DNA from: Mycolicibacterium bacteremicum
Lineage (GTDB): Bacteria > Actinomycetota > Actinomycetes > Mycobacteriales > Mycobacteriaceae
Direction of reading: 5' to 3'
Length of the DNA: 64,000 bases
NCBI RefSeq assembly: GCF_002086115.1
Contig: NZ_MVHJ01000006.1
Coordinates: 186,001 to 250,000, forward strand
Positions 8,279 to 17,563 of this stretch are shown here, in pieces; the first letter of the stretch is position 1, and the number at the start of each line of letters is the position of its first letter. The notes below the pieces were generated by a model that did no database searches, was not told the DNA's origin, and saw only the letters and a program-made list of their open reading frames with translations. The translations under genes were made by a program, and so were the position numbers.

Positions 8279-9618
8279 GCACCGAGCACGGCAGTTCGGC
8301 GGTGTGCCAGATCATCCCGGTCACCGGCCTGCCCGAGTTCCGGCCCGGTGACGACGTCGCCGCCGCCATCGCCGCGGCCGCCGACTGGTTGCGCGATGAC
8401 GACGTGGTGGTGATCACCAGCAAGGTGTTGTCCAAGGCCGAGGGGCGCATCGTCAGCGCGCCCACCGATCCGGAGCAGCGGGACCTGCTGCGGCGCAAAC
8501 TGATCGACGACGAGGCCGTCCGGGTTTTGGCGCGCAAGGGCAAGACGCTGATCACCGAGAACGCCATCGGGTTGGTCCAGGCGGCGGCCGGGGTGGACGG
8601 CTCCAACGTCGACGCCGCCGAACTGGCGCTACTGCCGGTCGATCCCGACGGCAGCGCCGCGGCGCTACGCGATGCGCTGGCCCAGCGACTCGGTGTGCGG
8701 GTGGGCATCGTCATCACCGACACGATGGGACGCGCGTGGCGCAACGGGCAGACCGATGTCGCCATCGGCGCGGCCGGCCTGCGGGTGCTGCACGGCTATG
8801 CCGGCGCCCAGGACGTGCACGGCAACGAGCTGGTGGTGACCGAGATCGCGGTGGCCGACGAGCTCGCCGCCGCGGCCGATCTGGTCAAGGGCAAGCTCAC
8901 CGGCATCCCGGTGGCGGTGGTGCGCGGGCTGACCCTGCACGACGACGGCTCCAACGGGCGCACGCTGGTGCGCGGCGGCGAGGACGATCTGTTCTGGCTC
9001 GGCACCGCCGAGGCGATCGAGATGGGCCGCCGCCAGGCACAGCTGCTGCGCCGATCGGTGCGCCGGTTCGGCGCCGACCCGGTGCCGGGGGAACTGATCA
9101 CCGACGCGGTGGCCGAGGCGCTCACTGCACCGGCACCGCACCACACCCGGCCGGTGCGGTTCGTATGGGTGCGCGACGGCGACACCCGGACCCGGCTGCT
9201 GGACGCGATGCGGCAGCGCTGGGAGCAGGACTTGATCGGCGACGGCCGCTCCCCCGAGGCCGCCGCGCGGCGTACCGAACGCGGCAGACTGCTCTACGAC
9301 GCACCCGAACTCGTCATCCCGTTCATGGTGCCCGACGGCGCACACGACTACCCGGATCCGGCACGCACCGCGGCCGAGCACACCATGTTCACCGTCGCCG
9401 CCGGCGCGGCCGTGCAGGCGCTGCTGGTGGCCCTGGCGGTGCGCGAGGTCGGCAGCTGCTGGGTGGGCTCGACCATCTTCGCCCCCGATATCGTGCGCGC
9501 CGAGCTCGACCTGGCCGCCGACTGGGAACCGTTGGGAGCCATCGCGATCGGTTATCCCGACCAACCGCAGGATGTCCGCGCGCCGGTGCCGGTCGACGGG
9601 CTGCTACACCACCGATGA
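8275..9618 (+). CDS. fbiB: Bifunctional F420 gamma-glutamyl ligase / FMN-dependent dehydro-F420 reductase FbiB
   Basis: Completes F420 synthesis: the N-terminal CofE-like domain (about residues 1-245) adds glutamates to F420-0, and the C-terminal nitroreductase-like domain (about 246-447) binds FMN and reduces the dehydro side chain. The N half shows [32 protein letters not shown] and [13 protein letters not shown]; the C half has [13 protein letters not shown] and [12 protein letters not shown]. Start is GTG 8275, overlapping fbiA. At 447 residues it matches Rv3262. It ends in a four-base overlap with the Nudix gene. Confidence 0.93.
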   Translation: MSTEHGSSAVCQIIPVTGLPEFRPGDDVAAAIAAAADWLRDDDVVVITSKVLSKAEGRIVSAPTDPEQRDLLRRKLIDDEAVRVLARKGKTLITENAIGLVQAAAGVDGSNVDAAELALLPVDPDGSAAALRDALAQRLGVRVGIVITDTMGRAWRNGQTDVAIGAAGLRVLHGYAGAQDVHGNELVVTEIAVADELAAAADLVKGKLTGIPVAVVRGLTLHDDGSNGRTLVRGGEDDLFWLGTAEAIEMGRRQAQLLRRSVRRFGADPVPGELITDAVAEALTAPAPHHTRPVRFVWVRDGDTRTRLLDAMRQRWEQDLIGDGRSPEAAARRTERGRLLYDAPELVIPFMVPDGAHDYPDPARTAAEHTMFTVAAGAAVQALLVALAVREVGSCWVGSTIFAPDIVRAELDLAADWEPLGAIAIGYPDQPQDVRAPVPVDGLLHHR

Positions 9619-10202
9619 CCCTGCACACCTCGGTGGTCGACCTGCTGACCCGGTGGCAGACCACCGATCCCGGACAGGACGCGCTACGCCACGCGGTGCT
9701 GGCCTTCGTCCTGGCCCGACCCGATGCCTGCCGGCGGTCCTGCGAGCCCGGCCACATCACCGCCTCGGCACTGGTGCTCGACCACACCGGCACCCACGCG
9801 CTGCTGACCCTGCACCCACGCGTCGGGCGCTGGCTGCAACTCGGCGGTCATTGCGAGCCGACCGATCCCGACATCCTGGCCGCCGCCCGGCGCGAGGCCG
9901 ATGAGGAATCCGGGATCAGCGGACTGCGCATCGACCACGAACTCGTTGCCATACACGTACATCCGCTGACCTGCTCGCTGGGGACGCCGACCCGCCATCT
10001 CGATCTGCAGTTCGTGGTGCACGCGCCGGCCGGGGCCGAGATCACCCGCAGCGCGGAGTCACTGGACCTGCGCTGGTGGCCGCTGACGGCGATGCCGCCG
10101 GGCGACCCGTCGCTGGACGCGCTGGCCCGGGCCGCGCAACGCCGGGTCGCCGAGACGACGGGTTCTGGTGCCAAATCCGAGGAATCACAGCAGAAACCGT
10201 AG
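9615..10202 (+). CDS. Nudix hydrolase
   Basis: A 195-residue hydrolase of nucleoside-diphosphate-linked compounds. The Nudix helix is visible as [13 protein letters not shown] (REUxEExGU) preceded by GGHCEP; the loop between the first glycines and the helix is longer than the textbook box. Substrate cannot be predicted. ATG 9615 overlaps the fbiB stop (ATGA), so it is expressed with the F420 genes. M. tuberculosis has a DNA methylase gene at this place instead. It converges on the guanylyltransferase gene, with a weak GCGGC-GAC-GCCGC hairpin (10228-10240) between. Confidence 0.85.
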   Translation: MTLHTSVVDLLTRWQTTDPGQDALRHAVLAFVLARPDACRRSCEPGHITASALVLDHTGTHALLTLHPRVGRWLQLGGHCEPTDPDILAAARREADEESGISGLRIDHELVAIHVHPLTCSLGTPTRHLDLQFVVHAPAGAEITRSAESLDLRWWPLTAMPPGDPSLDALARAAQRRVAETTGSGAKSEESQQKP

Positions 10203-10241
10203 TGTAGGCGACACTCGGTCAGACGGTGCGGCGACGCCGCG

Positions 10242-11321
10242 TCAGACGTCGGTGGAGTACCGGATCCCGCCGTCGGGGATGGTGATGCCCGGCCACACCC
10301 GCGCCCCGCGCAACAGCTCGCAGCGGGCACCGATATCGGCACCGTCACCGATCACCCCGTCGCGGATCAGCGCACGCGGGCCGATGCGGGCGCCGAACCC
10401 GATGATGGAACGCTCGATCACCGCGCCGGCCTCGACCCGCACACCGTCGAAGATCACCGCTCCGTCCAGCCGCGCCCCGGCGCCGATCTCGGCGCCGCGG
10501 CCGACCACCGTGCCACCCAACAGCAGCGCACCGGGCGAGACCGCCGCCCCGTCGTGGATCAGGAACTCGCCGCGCTGATGGTTCAGCGCCGGCGACGGCG
10601 CGATGCCGCGCACCAGGTCCGCCGAACCGCGCACGAAGTCGTCCGGCGTGCCCATGTCGCGCCAGTAGCTGGCGTCGACGTAGCCGCACACCTTGCGGTC
10701 CTCGGCCAGCAGCGTCGGGAACACCTCGCGCTCGACCGACAGCGCGCGGCCCTTGGGGATCTCGTCGATGACCTCGCGCCGGAACACGTAGCAGCCGGCG
10801 TTGATCTGGTCGGTCGGCGGATCCTGGGTCTTCTCCAGGAATGCGGTCACCCGCTGGTTCTCGTCGGTGGGCACGCAGCCGAAGGCGCGCGGATCGCTGA
10901 CCCGCACCAGGTGCAGGGTGACATCGGCGTTGTGCTCGGCATGGCAGTTCAGCAGGGCGCCCAGGTCGGCACCGGAGAGGACGTCGCCGTTGAAGACCAG
11001 CACGGTGTCGTGACGCAGCTTGCCCGCCACGTTGGCGATACCGCCACCGGTGCCCAGCGCCTCCTCCTCGACCACATACTCGATCTCCAGGCCGAGCTTG
11101 GACCCGTCACCGAAGGTCGCCTCGAACACCTCGGCCTTGTACGAGGTGCCTAGCACCACGTGCCGGAGGCCGGCGGCGGCGATCCGGGACAGCAAATGCG
11201 CCAGGAACGGCAGACCGGCGGTCGGCAGCATCGGTTTGGGCGCCGACAGCGTCAGCGGACGCAACCGGGTGCCCTGGCCGCCGACCAGGATGACGGCATC
11301 GACCTCTGCGGGATTCACCAT
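10242..11321 (-). CDS. Mannose-1-phosphate guanylyltransferase (GDP-mannose synthesis)
   Basis: Couples mannose 1-phosphate with GTP to give GDP-mannose, the mannosyl donor for PIMs, LAM and polyprenyl-phosphomannose. The 359-residue protein starts with ILVGGQGTRLRPLT and APKPMLP, the nucleotidyltransferase signature, and has a metal-binding NGD (VFNGDVLSG) segment. The last 120 residues form a left-handed beta-helix (repeated hydrophobic-G-x hexads such as GAEIGAGARLDGAVI). It is Rv3264c-like; the symbol varies (manB, manC, rmlA2), so I leave it blank. Three bases separate it from wbbL; last gene of the leftward cell-wall operon. Confidence 0.88.
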   Translation of the reverse strand: MVNPAEVDAVILVGGQGTRLRPLTLSAPKPMLPTAGLPFLAHLLSRIAAAGLRHVVLGTSYKAEVFEATFGDGSKLGLEIEYVVEEEALGTGGGIANVAGKLRHDTVLVFNGDVLSGADLGALLNCHAEHNADVTLHLVRVSDPRAFGCVPTDENQRVTAFLEKTQDPPTDQINAGCYVFRREVIDEIPKGRALSVEREVFPTLLAEDRKVCGYVDASYWRDMGTPDDFVRGSADLVRGIAPSPALNHQRGEFLIHDGAAVSPGALLLGGTVVGRGAEIGAGARLDGAVIFDGVRVEAGAVIERSIIGFGARIGPRALIRDGVIGDGADIGARCELLRGARVWPGITIPDGGIRYSTDV

Positions 11322-11324
11322 TGC

Positions 11325-12200
11325 TCAGTGCCGTCCTTTCGCCTGCCTACGTCGGGAGTTCCGGACCACCAGACCGGCACGGGTGGCCAGCGCACCGCGG
11401 ATGGTCCAGCGCAGCGGCGCCTGCCACCAGCGCGGATGTCGGTCAGCCAGAAAAGTGTAGGTGCTGCGGTGGTGCGCCGCCAGGTTCCGCGCCGGATCGC
11501 GGCCGGTCGAATGTCCCTTTGCGTGCAGGATCTCGGCAGTGGGCACGTAGACGTTGGTGAACCCGGCCCGGGCCAGCCGGTCGCCGAGGTCGACGTCCTC
11601 CATGTACATGAAGTAGCGCTCGTCGAAGCCGCCGATCCGAGCGAACGCCTCGCGGCGCATCAGCAGGCAGGCGCCGGAGAGCCAGCCGACGACGCGCTCA
11701 CTGGGGGCGAGGCGCTCCTGCCGGTAGGCGGCCGTCCACGGGTTGGACTTCCACACCGGACCGACGACGGCGTGCATCCCGCCGCGGATCAGGCTGGGCT
11801 GGTGGCGCGCCGAGGGATACACGGTGCCGTCGGGATCGCGGATCAGCGGGCCGAGTGCGCCGGCCTCCGGGCTGCGCTGCGCCGCGGCGAGCAGTTCGTC
11901 GATGCTGCCGGGTCCCCAGACCACATCGGGATTGGCGATGATGAACCATTCGCCCTCGCCCACGTGGGACTCGACGGCCCGGTTGACGGCGGTGCCGTAG
12001 CCGAGGTTGCCCCCGGTCCGCAGCAGGGTGGCGTTCGGGTAGCGCTGCTCGGCCGCCTCCGGCGCGCCGTCGGTCGAGCCGTTGTCGGCCATGATGACCG
12101 TCACCGGACGGTCGGTGGCATGGGCGAGCGAGGCGAGGAAGCGATCCAGATGCGGACCCGGCGAGTAGGTCACCGTCACAACCGTGAGTTCGTCAGTCAC
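11325..12200 (-). CDS. wbbL: Rhamnosyltransferase WbbL (arabinogalactan linker)
   Basis: Transfers rhamnose from dTDP-rhamnose to GlcNAc-PP-decaprenol, building the disaccharide linker between peptidoglycan and arabinogalactan. It is a 291-residue GT2-fold enzyme with VVTVTYSPGPHL, MADNGSTDGAPEAA and NPDVVWG motifs, plus YMEDVDLGDRLARAG, where the acidic residues fit the catalytic base. I start at GTG 12200, which begins VTDELTVV as in Rv3265c; the open frame extends to 12287 but into rmlD sequence. It sits between rmlD and the guanylyltransferase in one leftward operon. Confidence 0.9.
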   Translation of the reverse strand: MTDELTVVTVTYSPGPHLDRFLASLAHATDRPVTVIMADNGSTDGAPEAAEQRYPNATLLRTGGNLGYGTAVNRAVESHVGEGEWFIIANPDVVWGPGSIDELLAAAQRSPEAGALGPLIRDPDGTVYPSARHQPSLIRGGMHAVVGPVWKSNPWTAAYRQERLAPSERVVGWLSGACLLMRREAFARIGGFDERYFMYMEDVDLGDRLARAGFTNVYVPTAEILHAKGHSTGRDPARNLAAHHRSTYTFLADRHPRWWQAPLRWTIRGALATRAGLVVRNSRRRQAKGRH

Positions 12201-12244
12201 TCTGCCCAGCCAGTTCGTCGCGCACGCACCGTAGATAACCGTCT

Positions 12245-13099
12245 CTATCGCAGCGCCGTCAAGGCGGCGGCCAGGCCGTCCTGCCAAGACCGCATCGGGG
12301 TGTGGGCAGCGTCATAGCCGGCCGTGGACAGCGCCGAATACACCGGTCGCGGGGCGGGGCGGGGATGCTCGGCGGTGCTCACCGGCCGGACCCGCTGGGG
12401 GTCGGCGCCGATCCCGGCGAACACGGCCCGGGCCAGTTCGTAGCGGCTGGCGGGACCGCTGTTGGCCACGTGCCACACCGGTTGCGGTGCCGGGTCGTCG
12501 GCCAGCGTCAGCACGGCGTCGACCAGATCCGCCACATACGTCGGGGATCCGGTCTGGTCGGCGACGACGTCGACGGTGTCGCGCTCGGCGGCCAGCCTGC
12601 GCATGGTGCCCACGAAATCGGCACCGGTCCCGGTGTAGACCCACGCGGTGCGCACCACCTGAGCGCTCGGCAGGGCGGCATGCACGGCACGCTCCCCGTC
12701 CAGCTTGCTGGCGCCGTAGACGCTCAGCGGACCGACCGGGTCGTCGACCTCATACGGTCGCGGCGGTCCGGTGAACCGGCCGCTGAACACATAGTCGGTG
12801 GAGATGTGGATCAACCGGGCCCCGGCGGCCGCGCAGAGGTGCGCGACGTTGCCGGCACCGGTGGCGTTGACCGCGAACGCACGCGGTTCGTCGGCCTCGG
12901 CGACATCGACGGCCGTCAGCGCCGCGCAGTTGACGACGATGTCGCCGGCGCCGAGCAGGCCGCGACCGGCGGCCGGGTCGGTGATGTCCCACTGCGCGGA
13001 GGTCAGGGCGAGCAGATCGCGCCCCCGGTCGGTGAGCACACCGGCCAGGAAGCGTCCGACCTGTCCGCCCGCTCCGGTGATGACGATGCGGGCGGGCAC
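12245..13099 (-). CDS. rmlD: dTDP-4-dehydrorhamnose reductase
   Basis: Makes dTDP-L-rhamnose, the donor used by WbbL encoded immediately downstream. It is a 284-residue short-chain dehydrogenase with the NADPH motif ITGAGGQVGRF, an HISTDYVFSG segment, and the catalytic YGASK (Tyr-x-x-x-Lys) after VDDPVGPLSV. Starts at GTG 13099, five bases after the stop of the glycoside hydrolase. Its stop lies 45 bases before the chosen wbbL start. Equivalent of Rv3266c. Confidence 0.92.
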   Translation of the reverse strand: MPARIVITGAGGQVGRFLAGVLTDRGRDLLALTSAQWDITDPAAGRGLLGAGDIVVNCAALTAVDVAEADEPRAFAVNATGAGNVAHLCAAAGARLIHISTDYVFSGRFTGPPRPYEVDDPVGPLSVYGASKLDGERAVHAALPSAQVVRTAWVYTGTGADFVGTMRRLAAERDTVDVVADQTGSPTYVADLVDAVLTLADDPAPQPVWHVANSGPASRYELARAVFAGIGADPQRVRPVSTAEHPRPAPRPVYSALSTAGYDAAHTPMRSWQDGLAAALTALR

Positions 13100-13104
13100 G
13101 ACCG

Positions 13105-14157
13105 CTAGCCGGCGAGCACCCCGGCGGCGACCTTCGGCTTCCAGTCGCTGGTGAGCAGCGCGCCGTAGTTGGCTTCACGGTCGTTGCGGTTGGAGGTGTC
13201 CAGGTCGCGCACGGCGTGGATGAACGCCGGCCCGGCCCAGCCGACGGCGGCCGCGGCGCCGAGCACGTCGACGATCTGCTTGGCCTGCTCCTGCTGGCTC
13301 ACCCCGTCGCCGGGGATGTCGCTGGTGGAGGCGCCCATCTCGGTCAGCCAGATCTTCTTGCCGCCGTCGCCGTTGGCGGCCATCACGTCATGCATGCGCA
13401 GCACATCGGACCAGCCGTTGTTGCTGTCGGCGGCCAGGCCACCGGGGAACACATAGGGATGCGCGGCGGCCGCGTCGAAGGAGCCCTTGGCGCCCGCGGC
13501 ATACATCTGCTGCAGGAATCCCGGGGGCGAGTCCGGCCCGTTCAGCGGGCTGAGTCCGGCCGCGACGACGGTGGCGCCGGGGTTGGCGCCCTTGATGGCC
13601 GGGTAGGCGGCCTTGAGCATGTCGGTGTAGCGGACGGCCTTGTTGTCGGCGAAGCCCATGAACAGCGGAAGGTTCGGCTCGTTCCAGACCTCCCAGGCGT
13701 TGATGCGTCCGGCGTAGCGGCTGGCCGCGGCGGCGGCGAAGGCGCCGAAGTCGGCGTAGTTCTTGGGCGGCGAGGACGGGAACAGCAACTGCGCGCCCTC
13801 GGTCCGCGCCCAGAACGGGGTGTTGGAGATCAGCCCGAGGATGCGCAGGCCGTTGCTGCTCGCGGCGTTGACCAGGCTGTCGAAGTAGCCCCAGTTGTAT
13901 TCGCCCGGCCCGACCCCGACGATGCCCCAGTCCAGGGGCAGCCGCACCCAGGAGGCGCCGGTCTTGGCGACCGCGGCGATCTCGCGGGCCGAATCACCCG
14001 GGTTTCCGGTGGCCCAGGTGTAGCCCTGGGCGAACCCGTAGCCGTCGGCGGGCGCGGTGACCGCGTACGCCGGCGCGGGCGCCACCGACACCATCGACGT
14101 GACCAACGCAACCAGCACCGCGGCGCGGCCCAGCTTCCTGCCCAGAGTTTTCCGCAT
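13105..14157 (-). CDS. Secreted clan GH-A glycoside hydrolase (cellulase / GH5-GH39-like)
   Basis: A 350-residue exported hydrolase. A signal peptide is clear: basic MRKTLGRKLGRA, a hydrophobic core, and a cleavage-like APAPAYA around residue 32. The (beta/alpha)8 catalytic pair is visible: acid/base Glu160 in the WNEPN motif and nucleophile Glu273 in WLTEMG. Substrate is unknown; a beta-linked plant or cell-wall glycan is possible. I start at ATG 14157 because it gives a normal signal peptide. It lies five bases upstream of rmlD as probable first gene of the rmlD-wbbL operon. M. tuberculosis has no such gene between Rv3266c and Rv3267. Confidence 0.85.
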   Translation of the reverse strand: MRKTLGRKLGRAAVLVALVTSMVSVAPAPAYAVTAPADGYGFAQGYTWATGNPGDSAREIAAVAKTGASWVRLPLDWGIVGVGPGEYNWGYFDSLVNAASSNGLRILGLISNTPFWARTEGAQLLFPSSPPKNYADFGAFAAAAASRYAGRINAWEVWNEPNLPLFMGFADNKAVRYTDMLKAAYPAIKGANPGATVVAAGLSPLNGPDSPPGFLQQMYAAGAKGSFDAAAAHPYVFPGGLAADSNNGWSDVLRMHDVMAANGDGGKKIWLTEMGASTSDIPGDGVSQQEQAKQIVDVLGAAAAVGWAGPAFIHAVRDLDTSNRNDREANYGALLTSDWKPKVAAGVLAG

Positions 14158-14373
14158 GACCGACAATTTACCGGACCTTTCCTGCACGTATCGAGCGAAC
14201 TCCCTGCGCAGACCGGGGTTCACGAGCGGATGCCGGACGCGTCCGTCGTGCACTGTGTCGTTCGCTCAACCGTTGCCGTTACCGGTCACCGCGGCGACGG
14301 GATGCGGCAGCGACCGGTTGGCACGCCGACGCGCTTGGGCGGACATCGCAGGGCCGGACAGTAGCCTGGGCTG

Positions 14374-15873
14374 ATGCAGATTCGGCTGACCAGGACGGTC
14401 GGCGTCATCGCCGCGGTCGCGGTCGTGGCGTCCACCGGCGTGGCCTGGAGCACGGTCCGCTCGTTCGAGGACGGTATCCACCACGTCAACTCGGCGGCAC
14501 TGGGCGGCGGCGGCGAGGACGGGGCCATCGACATCCTGCTGGTCGGCGTCGACAGCCGCACCGACGCGCACGGAAACCCGCTCTCGCCCGAGGAGTTGGC
14601 CGAGCTGCGGGTCGGCGACGACGTGGCCACCAACACCGACACCATCATCCTGGTCCGCATCCCCAACAACGGGAAGTCGGCCACCGCCATCTCCATCCCC
14701 CGCGACACCTATGTCGAGCTGCCCGACGACGAGGGCAAGATGAAGATCAACGGGGTCTACGGCGACGCCAAGCTCGCGACCATGAAGGACCTGATCGAGG
14801 TCCAGGGGATGGACCCGGTCGAGGGTGAGAAGGAAGGTATCGAGGCCGGCCGGGAGGCGCTGATCAAGACCGTCGCCCACCTCACCGGGGTCACCGTCGA
14901 CCACTACGCCGAGATCGGGCTGCTCGGCTTCAGTCTGATCACCGACGCCCTCGGCGGTGTCAACGTGTGCCTGAAAAACCCTGTCTACGAACCTCTTTCG
15001 GGTGCCGACTTCCCCGCGGGCTGGCAGAAGCTGGACGGCCCGCGGGCATTGAGCTTCGTGCGGCAACGCCACGACCTGCCACGCGGCGATCTGGACCGGG
15101 TGACCCGCCAGCAGTCGGTGATGGCGTCGCTGGCCCACGAGGTGATCTCGGGCAAGACGCTGTCCAGCCCGGCGACGTTGAACCGGCTGCAGACGGCCGT
15201 GCAGCGGTCGGTGGTGCTCTCCGACGGCTGGAACATCATGGATTTCATCTCCCAGCTGCAGGAGATCGCGGCCGGCTCGGTGGCGTTCGCCACCATCCCG
15301 ATCCTGCGGGAGGACGGCTGGAGCGACGACGGCATGCAATCGGTGGTGCGCATCGACCAGGACCAGGTCAAGGAATGGGTCGAGGGCCTACTCAACGAGC
15401 AGGCCGAGGGCAACACCGAGAAGGTGGCGTACTCCCCGGACAAGACCACCGTGGACGTCGTCAACGACACCGACATCAACGGATTGGCCGCGGCCGTCTC
15501 CGAGGTGCTGACCGGCGGCGGGTTCACCGCGGGCGCGGTCGGCAATCACGACGGCGAACGGGTGGCCAACAGCATGGTCCGCGCGCCGAGCGTCGATGAC
15601 CTCGGCGCACAGGCGGTGTCCAAGCAGCTGGGCAACCTGACGGTCGTCGAGGACCCGTCGATGGCACCGGGCACCGTGCAGGTGGTGCTCTCCGACGACT
15701 ACTCCGGACCGGGATCGGGCCTGGAGGGCACCACACCGTCGGCGGATCCGGCCTCCAGCGATTGGTACGAGGGCTATCAGGGCGACGGCCTGGTCTCCTC
15801 GACCGAGACCGCTCCCCCGCCGCCGTCGCCGATCATCACCGCCGGCTCCGACGATCCGCAGTGCGTGAACTGA
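14374..15873 (+). CDS. LytR-CpsA-Psr ligase with LytR_C tail (Rv3267 / CpsA-like)
   Basis: LCP enzymes attach undecaprenyl- or decaprenyl-linked glycans to peptidoglycan; in mycobacteria this joins arabinogalactan. The 499-residue protein has one N-terminal membrane anchor (GVIAAVAVVASTGVAW). The LCP domain follows, with LLVGVDSR, SIPRDTYVELP, KINGVYGDA and a conserved RALSFVRQRHD with downstream DRVTRQQ arginines that bind the pyrophosphate lipid. A LytR_C domain (about residues 365-455) precedes an acidic proline-rich end. It is divergent from the glycoside hydrolase. Order and size match Rv3267. Confidence 0.9.
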   Translation: MQIRLTRTVGVIAAVAVVASTGVAWSTVRSFEDGIHHVNSAALGGGGEDGAIDILLVGVDSRTDAHGNPLSPEELAELRVGDDVATNTDTIILVRIPNNGKSATAISIPRDTYVELPDDEGKMKINGVYGDAKLATMKDLIEVQGMDPVEGEKEGIEAGREALIKTVAHLTGVTVDHYAEIGLLGFSLITDALGGVNVCLKNPVYEPLSGADFPAGWQKLDGPRALSFVRQRHDLPRGDLDRVTRQQSVMASLAHEVISGKTLSSPATLNRLQTAVQRSVVLSDGWNIMDFISQLQEIAAGSVAFATIPILREDGWSDDGMQSVVRIDQDQVKEWVEGLLNEQAEGNTEKVAYSPDKTTVDVVNDTDINGLAAAVSEVLTGGGFTAGAVGNHDGERVANSMVRAPSVDDLGAQAVSKQLGNLTVVEDPSMAPGTVQVVLSDDYSGPGSGLEGTTPSADPASSDWYEGYQGDGLVSSTETAPPPPSPIITAGSDDPQCVN

Positions 15874-15874
15874 C

Positions 15875-16597
15875 GTGGCGGCCGTGACGGTCAGCGGCGC
15901 GCTGCTGGACCCGCTGCTGCAGCGCGATCCGGTCGGCCCGCGGATCACCTACTACGACGACGCCACCGGGGAACGCATCGAGCTGTCGACCGTGACGCTG
16001 GCCAACTGGGCGGCCAAGACGGCCAACCTGTTACGCGATGAGCTCGGCGCCGGACCCGGGAGCCGGGTCGCGGTGTTGCTGCCCGCACATTGGCAGACCG
16101 CGGCGGTGCTGCTGGGCATCTGGTGGATCGGCGCGGAGGTGGTGCTCGGCGGGTCCGCCGGTGCCGACGCCGAGGTGGCGCTGTGCACGGCCGATCGGCT
16201 CGAGGAGGCCGACGCGGCCGTCGGCATGGGTGAGGTGGTGGCGCTGTCGCTGGACCCGTTCGGCAAACCGGTACCGGATCTGCCGATCGGGGTCACCGAT
16301 TACGCGACCTCGGTGCGGGTGCACGGCGACCAGATCGTCCCCGAGCGCGCACCCGGGCCGGCGCTGGCCGGCCGCAGCGCCGGCGAGGTGCTGGCCGCGG
16401 CGCACGCCTCGGCCGAGGCGCAGGGACTCACCGGCTCCGATCGCGTGCTGTCCGCGGCGGCCTGGACCACCCCCGCCGACCTCGAGGCGCACCTGCTCGC
16501 GGTGCTCGCCGCGGGGGCCTCACTGGTCCAAGTGAGCAATCCGGACGCCGAGCGGCTGCCGCGACGCAGAGAGATGGAGAAGGTCACCCGGGGCTGA
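15875..16597 (+). CDS. TIGR03089 family protein (Rv3268-like)
   Basis: A 240-residue actinobacterial protein resembling the N-terminal part of AMP-forming acyl-CoA synthetases. It has ITYYDDATGERIELS, then WAAKTANLLRDELGAGPGSRVAVLLPAHWQTA as in the first subdomain of that fold. The AMP-binding P-loop and the C-terminal catalytic domain are absent, so it is unlikely to activate acids on its own. GTG 15875 begins one base after the stop of the LCP gene, implying co-expression. Function unknown. Confidence 0.8.
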   Translation: MAAVTVSGALLDPLLQRDPVGPRITYYDDATGERIELSTVTLANWAAKTANLLRDELGAGPGSRVAVLLPAHWQTAAVLLGIWWIGAEVVLGGSAGADAEVALCTADRLEEADAAVGMGEVVALSLDPFGKPVPDLPIGVTDYATSVRVHGDQIVPERAPGPALAGRSAGEVLAAAHASAEAQGLTGSDRVLSAAAWTTPADLEAHLLAVLAAGASLVQVSNPDAERLPRRREMEKVTRG

Positions 16598-16680
16598 GGT
16601 GTTCCGGTTAAGGCCAAGATCAAATACCCTAAGCGTCAATATTCGGCTCGCAGTGGGCCTTTTGCTCCCGCAGTGAGTAC

Positions 16681-17466
16681 ATGAAGTTCGCTGCATATCG
16701 GCATCTGGGGCATCGACGTGTGCAGGGCTATACGGAGTCCTCCGCCATCGGGTTGCTGCACGCCGTCGACGACATCCAGCGCGCGACTGGCGTCAACGGC
16801 CCGATCGCCGAGATCGGCGTGCACCACGGCCAATTGTTCATCGCGATGAAACTGCTCCAGCAACCCGGCGAGGCGTCCGTTGCGATCGACCTCTTCGAGG
16901 ACCAGGAAGCAAACATCGACAAGTCCGGGCAGGGTGACCGCGACCGGTTCCTCAGCCACCTGGACAGGTGGACCGACCGCGACGGGCTGGTCATCCACCA
17001 GGGCGACTCCACCCAGATCATGCCCGGTGACATCGCCGAGATGTCGGCCGTCCGCCTGTTCTCCGTCGACGGCGGACACACCCAGGAGATCGTGCTCAGC
17101 GATATGCGGCTGGCCGAGAAGAGCCTTGTCGACGGCGGTGTGGTGATCGCCGACGATGTGTTCAACCAGCAGTGGCCGGGCGTCTGCGTCGGCACCGTGC
17201 ACTATCTGGAGCAGGGCGGCGCCCTGGTGCCGTTCTACATCGGCTACAACAAGGTGCTGTTCACCCAGCCCGAGCACGCCGACCGCTACCGGCGCACCCT
17301 GGACGCCGCTTACGCCGGCAAGACCATGACGGCGATCTTCGAGTCCAGCTTCGTCGGCCACACCGTGAGCATCCTGGTGCCGGTGCCCAAGCATCCGGCC
17401 CACATCGCCCGGCGCAGCGATGCGCTGCGCAGCACCTACCGCAAGGTGACCGAGCTCATCAAATAG
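16681..17466 (+). CDS. Class I SAM-dependent methyltransferase (Methyltransf_24 type)
   Basis: A 261-residue protein with a Rossmann-type SAM site: GPIAEIGVHHGQLFI is motif I, and VAIDLFEDQ supplies the acidic residue for ribose. SVDGGHTQEIVLSDM with DGGVVIADDVFNQQWPGV resembles the DGxH...DD block of the FkbM/CmcI-like Methyltransf_24 group. The acceptor is unknown; small O-methyltransferases of this type often act on sugars or antibiotics. ATG 16681 follows an 83-bp AT-richer gap. M. tuberculosis has ctpC-region genes at this spot, so this gene is accessory. A strong terminator follows. Confidence 0.8.
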   Translation: MKFAAYRHLGHRRVQGYTESSAIGLLHAVDDIQRATGVNGPIAEIGVHHGQLFIAMKLLQQPGEASVAIDLFEDQEANIDKSGQGDRDRFLSHLDRWTDRDGLVIHQGDSTQIMPGDIAEMSAVRLFSVDGGHTQEIVLSDMRLAEKSLVDGGVVIADDVFNQQWPGVCVGTVHYLEQGGALVPFYIGYNKVLFTQPEHADRYRRTLDAAYAGKTMTAIFESSFVGHTVSILVPVPKHPAHIARRSDALRSTYRKVTELIK

Positions 17467-17505
17467 TCCGGCGAGCAGTCCCCCGCAAGCGGGAGGTGCC
17501 CCCAA

Positions 17506-17543
17506 CAAAACTGCCCACTCTCTCGCGAGAGTGGGCAGTTTTG
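17506..17543. terminator. Bidirectional intrinsic terminator
   Basis: A perfect 15-bp stem (CAAAACTGCCCACTC and its complement) with an eight-base loop, which itself can pair two more steps. It is flanked by an A-run on the left and a T-run (TTTTG) on the right, so it works on both strands between the convergent methyltransferase and fadE25 genes. Confidence 0.9.
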
Positions 17544-17563
17544 TGTCTGCTCGCGGTAGAACG

